From the NCBI RefSeq assembly GCF_011006175.1, contig NZ_CP048795.1:744001-808000 (forward strand): a stretch of DNA of 64,000 nt, read 5' to 3'. Positions 22,675 through 29,902 of the stretch are shown in pieces. The translations under genes and the position numbers were made by a program. Origin of the DNA: Hydrogenobacter sp. T-8 (GTDB lineage Bacteria > Aquificota > Aquificia > Aquificales > Aquificaceae). The stretch's first letter is position 1. The number at the start of each line of letters is the position of its first letter. Under the pieces are notes generated by a model. The model searched no databases, was not told where the DNA came from, and saw only the letters and a list, made by a program, of their open reading frames with translations.

Positions 22675-22710
22675 ATGTCAGGAAAAGCCACCTCTGGGGG
22701 TTATGAATAA
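22675..22710 (+). CDS. Possible 11-aa leader peptide
   Basis: An ATG six bases after the -10 box opens a frame for MSGKATSGGYE ending with TAA at 22708-22710, just before the ribosome site of the protease gene. It could be a leaderless regulatory peptide or chance. Confidence 0.3.
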   Translation: MSGKATSGGYE

Positions 22711-22727
22711 TAAAGGAGGTATTTGGC

Positions 22728-23462
22728 ATGCTACTTATGGAGCTACTTGAAACTTATCCAGAGGCAAGTCTTTTGAAAGAAAAGTTCCCAAAGTTTTATG
22801 ACTATGCCTACTTTGTCAAAGTATTGGACTGGCAAGAGGAGTATGCAGTAGCGGATAAAAATCCTGAGGTGATTGATGAGATTGAGTTCTGGCAGATGTT
22901 ATTAGAAAGCGGGCTTATAAGCAAGGAGGAGTATGAAAAAAAGGTGTCTTCTCTACCCAGATATGCGTCAAGGACAGAGGGAATAGCCTTCATGGATACA
23001 AATGAAGTATCCTTCAGAAAGAAAAGACCGCCTTTCCATGTAATAGTCCATGAGCTTGGACACTGCTACTTTAAAGAGCCTGACCCTACATGGAACTCTA
23101 CCTACGGTGGCGGTGAATGGCTTCTGTGGATGGTCTTAAGACATGACCTAAAAGGCTTTACGGAAGAACATATCAAAAACTACATGCAACTTCTTAAGTT
23201 AAACTTTGAAAATCCCCAAAGGCTTTATGAAATACTCACAGAGAAGAGTTTAGAGGTAGCAAAGAAGTTTGGAATAGAAGCCAATAGCTTGAAAGAGCTT
23301 TGTATGTATTGTGGCTGGATGCCACCTCAAGGAGATAAAACTCTTTTCAATCAGTCTTTCCTTGTCAATGTGCTTTCCAGCATAGAGTATAGGGACTTCC
23401 TTCCTCTCTGGCTTGAGTTTCTCAGGAGCCTAACCACCTCAGGATTTCCTTCTCTAACATAG
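22728..23462 (+). CDS. HExxH metallopeptidase, candidate repressor protease
   Basis: 244 residues with VIVHELGHCYF near residue 110, a gluzincin zinc site. Acidic residues further on (GGGEWLLW) may supply the third ligand. It is divergent from the S24 repressor and shares its operator. In ICEBs1-type elements an HExxH protease (ImmA) next to the repressor gene cleaves the repressor to trigger excision; this layout suggests the same kind of role, although sequence similarity to ImmA is limited to the motif. Ribosome site AAAGGAGGT. It ends overlapping the integrase gene by 41 bp on the other strand. Confidence 0.65.
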   Translation: MLLMELLETYPEASLLKEKFPKFYDYAYFVKVLDWQEEYAVADKNPEVIDEIEFWQMLLESGLISKEEYEKKVSSLPRYASRTEGIAFMDTNEVSFRKKRPPFHVIVHELGHCYFKEPDPTWNSTYGGGEWLLWMVLRHDLKGFTEEHIKNYMQLLKLNFENPQRLYEILTEKSLEVAKKFGIEANSLKELCMYCGWMPPQGDKTLFNQSFLVNVLSSIEYRDFLPLWLEFLRSLTTSGFPSLT

Positions 23463-24303
23463 CCTGTGTATAAACCTCAAGAGTTAGCTTTGCCGTAGAA
23501 TGTCCCAGCCATGACTGAACTAAAGCGGGAGAAAACCCGCTGGCTATAAGCCTTGAGGCATAGGTGTATCTAAAACGGTGAGGATAAACCTTTATGCCTG
23601 TCTCCTTTGAAAGCTTCTGATAGAACTTATGAACCGTGTCTTCATTAAGTCTAACGGTTTTTACAGTCTTTGGAAACTTCCAGCCATATTGCCACAGGTC
23701 TTTATCTTTCCTCTGGCTGAAAAACCTCTTTAAGGTCTCTTTTTCCTCTTCACTTAGGAGTGGCATGCCTGCCTGATAGGTCTTGCCATATTTGGAGTGT
23801 CTAACATTCAAAAGTAAAAGCTCTTTTTCCACTACCTCAAAGTCTTCTGTAGAGAGCCTGAACCTCTTAACTTCAAGGTCTTCACTTCTTAAGGCAAGTG
23901 CTGAGGAAAGTCTAATTCCTGAGTGAAGCAGGACAAGACTGAAAATGTAGAATATAGGGTGTGCTTGACTTTTCATGTAGTCAAAAATCACCTTTAGCTC
24001 CCCATCTGTAAAGGCACTTTTCCTTTTATTTGTCCTTAGCACTCTAAAAGCCTCTTTCTTTCTTTCCAGCCTTGCTATATAGCCTCTCTCTGACAGCCAT
24101 AGGAAAAACCTTTGAACTTCTTCAAGAACCATTCTGATAGTGGAATTAGAAAGTCCTTTTTCTTTGAGAAATTGAGAGAACTCTACCGCATCTACTACAT
24201 AGCCACCTGTGAAGTCTTCAAGCAAAGATAAGGCATAGGATTTGGTCTGCAAAGATTTTTCTGAGAGGTGAGAAAGAGAGGATAGATATGTAGAGGTAAG
24301 CAT
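23422..24303 (-). CDS. int: Tyrosine recombinase (integrase)
   Basis: 293 residues. The core-binding domain is residues ~15-85. The catalytic set is complete: Arg 131 (HSGIRLSS), Lys 171 (RHSKYGK), His 242 and Arg 245 (PHRFRYTYAS), His 268 (LGHST), Tyr 278 (EVYTQAM). It probably integrates and excises the element at the tRNA-Ala. It lies 18 kb from that tRNA rather than at the edge. TATAAT at 24311-24316 is 7 nt before the ATG, so it may have its own leaderless message as well as read-through from the secreted-protein gene 18 bp upstream. Confidence 0.9.
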   Translation of the reverse strand: MLTSTYLSSLSHLSEKSLQTKSYALSLLEDFTGGYVVDAVEFSQFLKEKGLSNSTIRMVLEEVQRFFLWLSERGYIARLERKKEAFRVLRTNKRKSAFTDGELKVIFDYMKSQAHPIFYIFSLVLLHSGIRLSSALALRSEDLEVKRFRLSTEDFEVVEKELLLLNVRHSKYGKTYQAGMPLLSEEEKETLKRFFSQRKDKDLWQYGWKFPKTVKTVRLNEDTVHKFYQKLSKETGIKVYPHRFRYTYASRLIASGFSPALVQSWLGHSTAKLTLEVYTQAMLEKEILRWLGS

Positions 24304-24321
24304 AGAAGATATTATAGGCTT

Positions 24322-25722
24322 TCACCTGCACCCGTTTAGTTCTTCTTTCCCCACCAGCTTGCCCTCCTGCAAATAGGTAAGCTCTACAAGGCATTTATCC
24401 TTATCTCTTAAGGCTCTGCACTGAATGGTGGTTCCTTCATAAACCATCTGCATCTGTCCAAATCTCTGACAGGCTCTTGCCACATCAAGCTTTATAGTCT
24501 CTATACCTTTCGGAAGTGCTGGAAGCCCCGTCTCACCTATATACTCCACTCTTTCTCCACAAACTCTGTAGTTATGGGTTGCCTGCAAAGCTCCACCGCT
24601 GACCACCTGAACGGAAACCAGAGAACACCCACCCTGCTCTCCATTGTATAGACCTTTGTAAATAAGCCCACCTCTCTGTATGGATACGGGAGCTTTAGCT
24701 TTTGCAGTAGATAGAGCAAGGAAAGACAGCTCATCAGTTAATCCTGCCCTTGCCATCGTATTGTGTTCCTCTATCTGTGCCTTCTGAGTAGCCCTTGCTA
24801 TAGCCTTTTCATCTACTCCAATCTTTAGAATGCCTGAAGTTGGTCTTCCATCGCTCAAGCTGTATGTGAATTCCCTCTGCCCACCTTTGCATACATACAT
24901 ACCAGCCATTGCCCTTGCTAAGCTATCAGCATTTGACGCAGACACAGCTCCAGCTTCCTCTGGATTGAAGAAGGGCGAAGTTTTCTTATAAGTCCTAAAC
25001 CCACCACCCCCCGTAGCCACATACCACAGATATTCTCTGAAAGGTATAAGCCCCTCTTTGCCTACTCTGTAGAACTGCCCCTGACCTGCCTCACAGTTTT
25101 TCCACAGAATATAAAGGTCTTTAGGCTCTGCGGTAAAGACAGGTTGTGTTGTGTTGTATAAATTCTCAAGTCTATAAGTATCTACACCTATTTTTATCGG
25201 ACTTTTCTTGAAAAGTCCAGAACCAAAAGCAGTAGCTATCTCCTCAAGACTTGCATTCTTATACTTTTCTATCAGCTCCTCCAGAGTGTAATGTAGCCTG
25301 TCATAAAAAACCTTTGAGGGCGGATGCACCACTCCATACATTTTGTATTCAATAACCACCTCTCCCTTGTCATTCTTGCAGTAGCCTTCATACTCAAAAA
25401 AAGCCTCTGAAAAAACCTGTTTGAGAAGGCTCGCTTTAGCATCATACTCCTGCTCAGTTTCTATACCCTGCGATATTACCCTTCTGAAGACCCTCAGCCC
25501 ATTTTGAGGGCAATATCTATTTTTATAATCTCCTACCACATAAAAGGCTGGAAGAGGACGATAATACTGGGTTCTCAAATACTGCCCCGTTATGGTTCTT
25601 CGCTCATCTACCGTGATAGAATAAAAACCTGTGTTCTTTAAATACTCTCTAAAATCTGGTAGTTCCTGAGAAAAACCTGCAGATACCAAAAGACTTCCAA
25701 ACAATATAACTCTTTTCATCAT
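24322..25722 (-). CDS. Secreted cysteine-containing protein, 466 aa
   Basis: The N-terminus (KRVILFGSLLVSAGFSQ) is a signal peptide, so the mature protein is probably periplasmic or surface exposed. About ten cysteines spread through it suggest disulfides, fitting the DsbC- and TraF-like oxidoreductases in the element. A segment NADSLARAMAGMYVCKGG and the C-terminal CQRFGQMQMVYEGTTIQC are distinctive, but no family was recognised. Start ATG 25722 follows GGAGGGG. The operator at 25756-25777 lies where its -35 should be. A role in mating contact or entry exclusion is speculation. Confidence 0.65.
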   Translation of the reverse strand: MMKRVILFGSLLVSAGFSQELPDFREYLKNTGFYSITVDERRTITGQYLRTQYYRPLPAFYVVGDYKNRYCPQNGLRVFRRVISQGIETEQEYDAKASLLKQVFSEAFFEYEGYCKNDKGEVVIEYKMYGVVHPPSKVFYDRLHYTLEELIEKYKNASLEEIATAFGSGLFKKSPIKIGVDTYRLENLYNTTQPVFTAEPKDLYILWKNCEAGQGQFYRVGKEGLIPFREYLWYVATGGGGFRTYKKTSPFFNPEEAGAVSASNADSLARAMAGMYVCKGGQREFTYSLSDGRPTSGILKIGVDEKAIARATQKAQIEEHNTMARAGLTDELSFLALSTAKAKAPVSIQRGGLIYKGLYNGEQGGCSLVSVQVVSGGALQATHNYRVCGERVEYIGETGLPALPKGIETIKLDVARACQRFGQMQMVYEGTTIQCRALRDKDKCLVELTYLQEGKLVGKEELNGCR

Positions 25723-25755
25723 GAAACCCCTCCAGATGGTAATATTATAGCCTCT

Positions 25756-25777
25756 TTCCTGTGGAATTCCTCAGAAA
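25756..25777. promoter_or_regulatory. Operator palindrome 8
   Basis: TTCCTGTGGAA then TTCCTCAGAAA, an imperfect copy. Its centre is 17.5 bp from the first base of the minus-strand TATAAT (25744-25749), so it occupies the -35 of the secreted-protein gene. Confidence 0.6.
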
Positions 25778-25845
25778 AACCTGCTGAGGATTAAGCCAAT
25801 CACCACTCCAACTGCCACAGCCACCAGCAAGGCTATAGCTGGCAT
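25771..25845 (-). CDS. Possible small membrane peptide
   Basis: An open minus-strand frame encodes IALLVAVAVGVVIGLILSRFF, a single membrane helix, ending at 25771 inside the operator. The only ATG gives 24 residues and has no good ribosome site; the frame continues upstream (VVKKVVERKQESQD) without a start. Low-confidence call for a small gene or remnant. Confidence 0.25.
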   Translation of the reverse strand: MPAIALLVAVAVGVVIGLILSRFF

Positions 25846-25907
25846 ATCTTGAGATTCTTGCTTCCTCTCTACTACCTTTTTGACTACCAGAACTATAATT
25901 AATAAGT

Positions 25908-26177
25908 ATGGACCCTCTAAGAAGGGAAAAACTGGAGAATGCTATAGCCTACTTTGCAAAAAGGCATTATGAAAAGACTGGCAGACCACTAACGAAGATA
26001 TACCTTTATAAATACTTGGCTTTCATGGATTTTCTATCGGTCAGAGAAACAGGAAGACCAGCTATAGGGCTTAGATATCTGGCAATGAAATATGGACCTG
26101 TGCCAGTGGGCATAATAGTCCATACTTTAGAGCCACCCTGCCTAATTCCTTTGCTACCTGTTTTGGTGCATATATAA
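25908..26177 (+). pseudogene. Truncated Panacea (DUF4065-type) antitoxin
   Basis: The first ~65 residues fit the Panacea/DUF4065 antitoxin domain (LENAIAYFAKRHYEKTGRPLT, LYKYLAFMDFL, GLRYLAMKYGPVP). After ~26112 the frame runs into antisense of a PIN-domain gene and becomes meaningless, so the C-terminal half is lost. TATAAT at 25894-25899 is 8 nt before the ATG, so the fragment may still be transcribed. Confidence 0.65.
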
Positions 26178-26304
26178 CAAAACCTTTTTCTGTAAGTTCC
26201 ATTAGAAGAGATTCGCATAAGAGGAATTTCCATTTTTCATCTTCTTTCCCTATTCCGAAGGCATAGACCCATATGTTTGTATCCACAAGCACAGCCCTTT
26301 CCAT
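26071..26304 (-). pseudogene. Truncated PIN-domain (VapC-like) toxin
   Basis: The N-terminal ~65 residues are PIN-like: AVLVDTNIWVYAFG with the first catalytic Asp, then FLLCESLLMELTEKGFVIY and PKQVAKELGRVALKYG. The rest of the domain, with the other acidic residues, is replaced by the antisense of the Panacea fragment, so no active ribonuclease is expected. The two truncated genes meet tail to tail near 26110-26125. Confidence 0.65.
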
Positions 26305-26316
26305 AATGTAGAAAAT

Positions 26317-26361
26317 GTAAGGTAAAGCTATTTTATGTCAAGCTTTATTAGAATACCTTAC
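26317..26361. promoter_or_regulatory. Inverted repeat over toxin promoter
   Basis: GTAAGGTA (26317-26324) and TACCTTAC (26354-26361), with inner AAGCT/AGCTT. On the minus strand TTGACA (26336-26341) and TACATT lie within or beside it, so this is probably the autoregulatory site of the former PIN module. Confidence 0.5.
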
Positions 26362-26403
26362 TTACAATGCTATTAATAGCGCTTAGCTAAAGCTAAATAA
26401 TGT

Positions 26404-26432
26404 TTGACAAAATAGACGGGCTGGCTTATATT
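26404..26432 (+). promoter_or_regulatory. Promoter of a leaderless gene
   Basis: TTGACA at 26404-26409, 17-bp spacer, TATATT at 26427-26432. The next ATG (26440) is exactly 7 nt downstream. Confidence 0.75.
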
Positions 26433-26439
26433 GATACCC

Positions 26440-26904
26440 ATGCATGTAGTTCCAACCCGTGAAAGAAAAGGCAGTGTGTATTTCATACTTGGAAGGGTTG
26501 TCCATCCTCGTGAGGAGCCAATGAGCTATGAGGTAAAGGTTATAAGACCGGAACAGCACAAAGTGATTATTGGCAGGAAAGGGGTGTATATACTTGATGA
26601 TACCCTCTGTAAAAAGCTAATCTCTGAGGTCTGGGAGGAGTATGTGAGAACCATATACGGAAAAAGGGAAAGAAGAACTAAGCAGGAAAGAGTAGAACAT
26701 CCGGTGGAAATCTCGGAGGAAAGGTTAAGAGGTTTTATAAGGAAGGAAGGAATACATATTTCCACCGCTTCCTGTGCCTTTTTCTCTTATGTGGAGCCTA
26801 CACCTGCAGAGGAGATGAAAAGGCTGATTGAAGATATCAGGGAGTTTTTTAGAAAAGAGCGTTCTTCAGGAGTTGAGATGTTAGAAGGCGGTAGCTATTA
26901 TTAA
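26440..26904 (+). CDS. Hypothetical protein, 154 aa, leaderless
   Basis: ATG 26440 coincides with the predicted transcription start; an in-frame TTG at 26431 lies inside the -10 box and is rejected. The protein is soluble: a beta-rich first half (GSVYFILGRVVHPR, HKVIIGRKGVYILDD) and a helical basic second half (EEMKRLIEDIREFFRKER). It is followed after 4 bp by a truncated AbiEii-like toxin, so it may have been its antitoxin partner, although it does not look like a standard AbiEi protein. Confidence 0.55.
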   Translation: MHVVPTRERKGSVYFILGRVVHPREEPMSYEVKVIRPEQHKVIIGRKGVYILDDTLCKKLISEVWEEYVRTIYGKRERRTKQERVEHPVEISEERLRGFIRKEGIHISTASCAFFSYVEPTPAEEMKRLIEDIREFFRKERSSGVEMLEGGSYY

Positions 26905-26908
26905 AGCT

Positions 26909-27073
26909 ATGCTCCTCAGGCTTGCCAGTCAGGAAGAGATTGATTTTTACCACGAAGTTATTTATCCTCTTCAGGACAGAATTATCCTTGCTATTACAGA
27001 AGAGTTTGGAGAACTCTTTTATTTGAGCGGTTCAGCAGCCCTATCAAGGTTTTATTTACAGCACAGTCTATAA
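26909..27073 (+). pseudogene. Truncated AbiEii-like nucleotidyltransferase toxin
   Basis: 54 residues: LLRLASQEEIDFYHEVIYPL then LFYLSGSAALSRFYLQHSL, which resembles the beginning of AbiEii toxins where a GG(T/S)ALxxFYLxHR segment precedes the catalytic Asp pair. The frame stops before the Asp residues, so only a remnant is left. The sequence up to 27137 shows nothing else recognisable. Confidence 0.45.
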
Positions 27074-27137
27074 AAACTTCGCTCTGGAAATTGTAAATCC
27101 TTTCTGAAAATATGGACAAGCGGGTTTCCAAAAATTC

Positions 27138-27164
27138 TTCCACCTTAGGAGCACTAAGGTGGAA
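27138..27164 (-). terminator. Hairpin with T-run on the minus strand
   Basis: Perfect 11-bp stem TTCCACCTTAG/CTAAGGTGGAA with a 5-nt loop. On the minus strand it is followed by GAATTTTT, so it can stop transcription of the left-going 32-27 kb operon. No other feature is visible in 27165-27260 apart from a short CTTTGA-aaa-TCAAAG repeat. Confidence 0.5.
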
Positions 27165-27261
27165 ACTTTGAAAATCAAAGCTTTGAGAGTGGTGATTTTA
27201 GGAAAGCTTTGAAAGACAAGGACTGAAAAGAAGGCAGGATTGCTGAGGGCAGGGGCAGGCT

Positions 27262-27283
27262 TTTCTGGGGAATTCCCCAGAAA
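27262..27283. promoter_or_regulatory. Operator palindrome 9, perfect
   Basis: Both halves match TTTCTGGGGAA exactly. Centre 22.5 bp before the -10 TATATT (27295-27300) of the thioredoxin-like gene. Confidence 0.8.
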
Positions 27284-27307
27284 AACTGAAATGCTATATT
27301 ATTCTCT

Positions 27308-27565
27308 ATGCTTGCGGAGTGTCTTATATTGCTTTTTACCCAGACAGGCTGTAGCTCCTGCAATGTGGCAAAGCATTACCTTGAAAGAATGTCCATGCCT
27401 TACAGGGTAGTGTCTATAGAAGAAAACAGGGAGCTTGCAAGGATGTATGGGGTGTGGGGTTCTCCTACCTTAGTGCTTATCAAAGGCAATGCGGTCATTT
27501 CAAGATACTATGGCTTTAACCCAGAGGGAGTGAAAGACTGGTATAAGGAAAAATGCTCCTCATAG
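27308..27565 (+). CDS. Thioredoxin/glutaredoxin-like protein
   Basis: 85 residues with the thioredoxin fold: ILLFTQTGCSSCNVAKHYLE holds the CxxC active site at ~15-18 and WGSPTLVLIKG the cis-proline loop. No signal peptide, so it acts in the cytoplasm, perhaps reducing element proteins. The -10 box ends 7 nt before the ATG and the perfect operator lies just upstream, so it is a single-gene operon under the element's repressor. Confidence 0.75.
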   Translation: MLAECLILLFTQTGCSSCNVAKHYLERMSMPYRVVSIEENRELARMYGVWGSPTLVLIKGNAVISRYYGFNPEGVKDWYKEKCSS

Positions 27566-27880
27566 CCCCCTCTTGATGAAAAACTCTTTTTCAAACTCAA
27601 GAGCTTTCTTTCTGTCTTTGAAATGAGCTATCTCCTTTCCATCCACCACCACAACCCAGCTTGTTTTCCAGCTTCTCAGCCACTCCACGCCCTTCTCAAA
27701 CCTTACAAGCTCAAAAGCCTTTCTTAGAACTATCCAGAAAGCTCTTCTGACTTTGCCTTGAGGCACTATTTGACTTATCCTTTCTTCTCTTTTCTCTCTT
27801 AGCTGGCTCTCTAATGTCGGAAAGTCCCCCTTGAAAGTCCTCACTCTGCCTGCTTTGTCTATCTCTAAGTATCTCTTCAT
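27560..27880 (-). CDS. Hypothetical protein, 106 aa
   Basis: A basic, protein-like sequence (RYLEIDKAGRVRTFKGDFP, RRAFWIVLRKAFELVRFEKG, SWVVVVDGKEIAHFKDRKKA). It overlaps the preceding gene by 170 bp in another frame, which is unusual. Either the upstream gene is frameshifted and this is its true C-terminus, or the overlap is real. Last gene of the left-going operon. Confidence 0.55.
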   Translation of the reverse strand: MKRYLEIDKAGRVRTFKGDFPTLESQLREKREERISQIVPQGKVRRAFWIVLRKAFELVRFEKGVEWLRSWKTSWVVVVDGKEIAHFKDRKKALEFEKEFFIKRGL

Positions 27881-28331
27881 AGCTTTTTACCACCTCCTCA
27901 TAGTTTATATCAAGCTCTTTCAAAAGACTGTCATCTAAAGGCTCTCTTTCTATCAGAAGTTCTTTTCTGTCCGCTATAGCTATGCAGTTAAGAAGATTGA
28001 CAGCTCTTTCTTTTTCCTTAGGGCTTGTGAATATGTGGTCAAGAAGACTTAAGAGGTCTCTCTGTGTGTGAAGAGAAAGCTCAGAAAGGCACAGCACCGT
28101 CTCAAGAAAAGCAAGGTCAAGAGGCAACTTTTTCAGCATTGATACATAAGGATACTTTCCGTATTTGCCCTGACGCTCTTCTATAAACTTCACAATGTAG
28201 TAGCCTTCTGGCAATGGCTCCTGCCTTGAGTTTTCCTTAATAGCCACAAAGCCATCATAAAAGTATCCGTTTGCTAAGTGTAGCTCTCCTCTTGACCTTT
28301 CGTCATTATAAAGCATAAGCACTCCTACCAT
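27711..28331 (-). CDS. Hypothetical protein, 206 aa, C-terminus doubtful
   Basis: Residues 1-~150 look like an ordinary folded protein (LHLANGYFYDGFVAIKENS, LETVLCLSELSLHTQRDLLS). The last ~55 (SRQSEDFQGGLSDIREPAKR and on) are low-complexity and overlap the next gene in the other frame, which suggests that the natural protein is shorter or frameshifted near 27880. It starts at the helicase stop (1-bp overlap). No family recognised. Confidence 0.5.
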   Translation of the reverse strand: MVGVLMLYNDERSRGELHLANGYFYDGFVAIKENSRQEPLPEGYYIVKFIEERQGKYGKYPYVSMLKKLPLDLAFLETVLCLSELSLHTQRDLLSLLDHIFTSPKEKERAVNLLNCIAIADRKELLIEREPLDDSLLKELDINYEEVVKSYEEILRDRQSRQSEDFQGGLSDIREPAKREKRRKDKSNSASRQSQKSFLDSSKKGF

Positions 28332-29902
28332 CAGCCTACCTCCAGAAGTAATGGGTCAAGCTCTTTTATCCTCTTTTCTACTTCTTCAAGCCCTTCAAAA
28401 TACAGATAAGTGTCTTCAAACTTCTTACCTTGCAAAGTCCTCATTATCTTTCTTATGACAAGCAGTTCTTTTACCTCGTCATCTCTTGCTATAAAGCTCT
28501 CAAGGTCAGAAGAATAAAAGACCCTGTATTTCTTGTTTTCATAAAGCTTTGCCTGCCTGCTGACTATAAGCTTGGCAAGTCTTATATTTTCCTCAAGCTC
28601 AAGCTCAGGAAGATAAAACTTAGAAAGAACGGTTCTTTCAAGCTCTGAAAGTCCTGAGAGCGTCTTCTTTACACTTTCCGCCCACTGCCTTAGCCTTTTG
28701 ACCTCTTCCTCTGTCAGCGGTGGCTCTGAATACTTTGACACATACTCTATCTCCTCATCAAAGTCTTTGTGTCCTTTCACTACAGCCTCTAAATCTACTG
28801 TGAGCTTTATAACAGGCTCTTCTAAGGGCTTTACAAGAAGAGTTCTGTAGTGGTCATGGCTTTCATAAAAGTCCTCATAAGGCACATAGTCATGCTTTAG
28901 AAAACCTACATACCCCTCATCAAAGAACCCTTTCCTTCCAGCCCTTCCTGCAAGCTGGACAAAGTCTATCTTGGAAAGCCAATCCTGCTCTCCTCTGCCA
29001 GTCGGCACTTTCAAGGTAGCAAACAAAACCCACTGAAAGGGAAGATTGACCCCCACTCCTAAGGCACTTGTGGCAAAGACTATGCTGATAAAGCCCTCTC
29101 TGACAAGACGCTCTATAAACCTCTTTTCCGTGTATGTGAGCTTTGCATGGTATTTAGCTATGCCGTGGAGAACTTCTGGAAACTTCTCAAGATTGACTTT
29201 AAAATCTTGAGCTATTTTCTGTATTTTTCTTCTCTTGAGGATTGGCAGTTGAGGATACTCAGCGGTAAGTCTTCTAACCATGCGGTCTATAGCATATGTA
29301 TTGAAGACATACACAAGGCTATAAGGTGGTATGTCTTTCAGAGTGAAGACTTTTTCAGTAAATATGAGCTTTGTAGGTCTAAAGTCCGTCTCATACAGCA
29401 CAAAGTCCTTGCCTGTGTTCTTCTCAAGATAAGCCTTTATTCTCTCTGGCTTAGAAAGAGTAGCACTCATTATAAGTAGCCTGTGGCTCTTCTGAGCGTA
29501 TCTTATGCCGTCTATGTATGCCCTTGCCCTGTCTTTTGCAGAAAAGATATAGTGAAATTCGTCCATAACAACTTTGAAGTCCTTCTTCTGACGGGCATAC
29601 TTCCTTGTGTATATCTCCTGCGTGCAAACCAGAATTGGTGAGTTTTCTCTTACTTTTACATCTCCTGTCTCTATTCCCACATGCTCTTTTCCATAGAGCT
29701 GGATTAATTCGTCTGTTTTTTCATTAGCCAGAGCCTTTATAGGCACTGTGTAGATTATCTTGTGCCTGCCCTCTACAGCCCCCTTTACATCCATCCACAG
29801 GTATGCCACTTTTGTCTTTCCTGCGTTGGTAGGGGCAGAGATTATCCCGTTCCTGTCTTTTATAAGCTCTAAGCACTCTTTTTGCCACTTATACAAGCTC
29901 AT
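28331..29902 (-). CDS. Ski2-like superfamily 2 helicase
   Basis: 523 residues. Motif I SAPTNAGKT near residue 29, Ia TVPIKALANE, II MDEFHY (a DExH box), III SATLS, IV-V FATSALGVGVNLP and VI QLAGRAGRKG are all present, in the order and form of Ski2/Hel308-type helicases. The C-terminus is a helical domain of ~170 residues. Start 29902 overlaps the AAA gene by 14 bp; a longer start at 29923 is less likely. It may unwind DNA or RNA for the element, and its co-transcription with a Ycf46-like AAA protein suggests a shared task. Confidence 0.85.
   Translation of the reverse strand: MSLYKWQKECLELIKDRNGIISAPTNAGKTKVAYLWMDVKGAVEGRHKIIYTVPIKALANEKTDELIQLYGKEHVGIETGDVKVRENSPILVCTQEIYTRKYARQKKDFKVVMDEFHYIFSAKDRARAYIDGIRYAQKSHRLLIMSATLSKPERIKAYLEKNTGKDFVLYETDFRPTKLIFTEKVFTLKDIPPYSLVYVFNTYAIDRMVRRLTAEYPQLPILKRRKIQKIAQDFKVNLEKFPEVLHGIAKYHAKLTYTEKRFIERLVREGFISIVFATSALGVGVNLPFQWVLFATLKVPTGRGEQDWLSKIDFVQLAGRAGRKGFFDEGYVGFLKHDYVPYEDFYESHDHYRTLLVKPLEEPVIKLTVDLEAVVKGHKDFDEEIEYVSKYSEPPLTEEEVKRLRQWAESVKKTLSGLSELERTVLSKFYLPELELEENIRLAKLIVSRQAKLYENKKYRVFYSSDLESFIARDDEVKELLVIRKIMRTLQGKKFEDTYLYFEGLEEVEKRIKELDPLLLEVG

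Noticed and set aside
22617-22691. N-terminal extension of the repressor
   Set aside because: The extra 25 codons cross the operator and the -10 box; the start at 22616 is consistent with the promoter.
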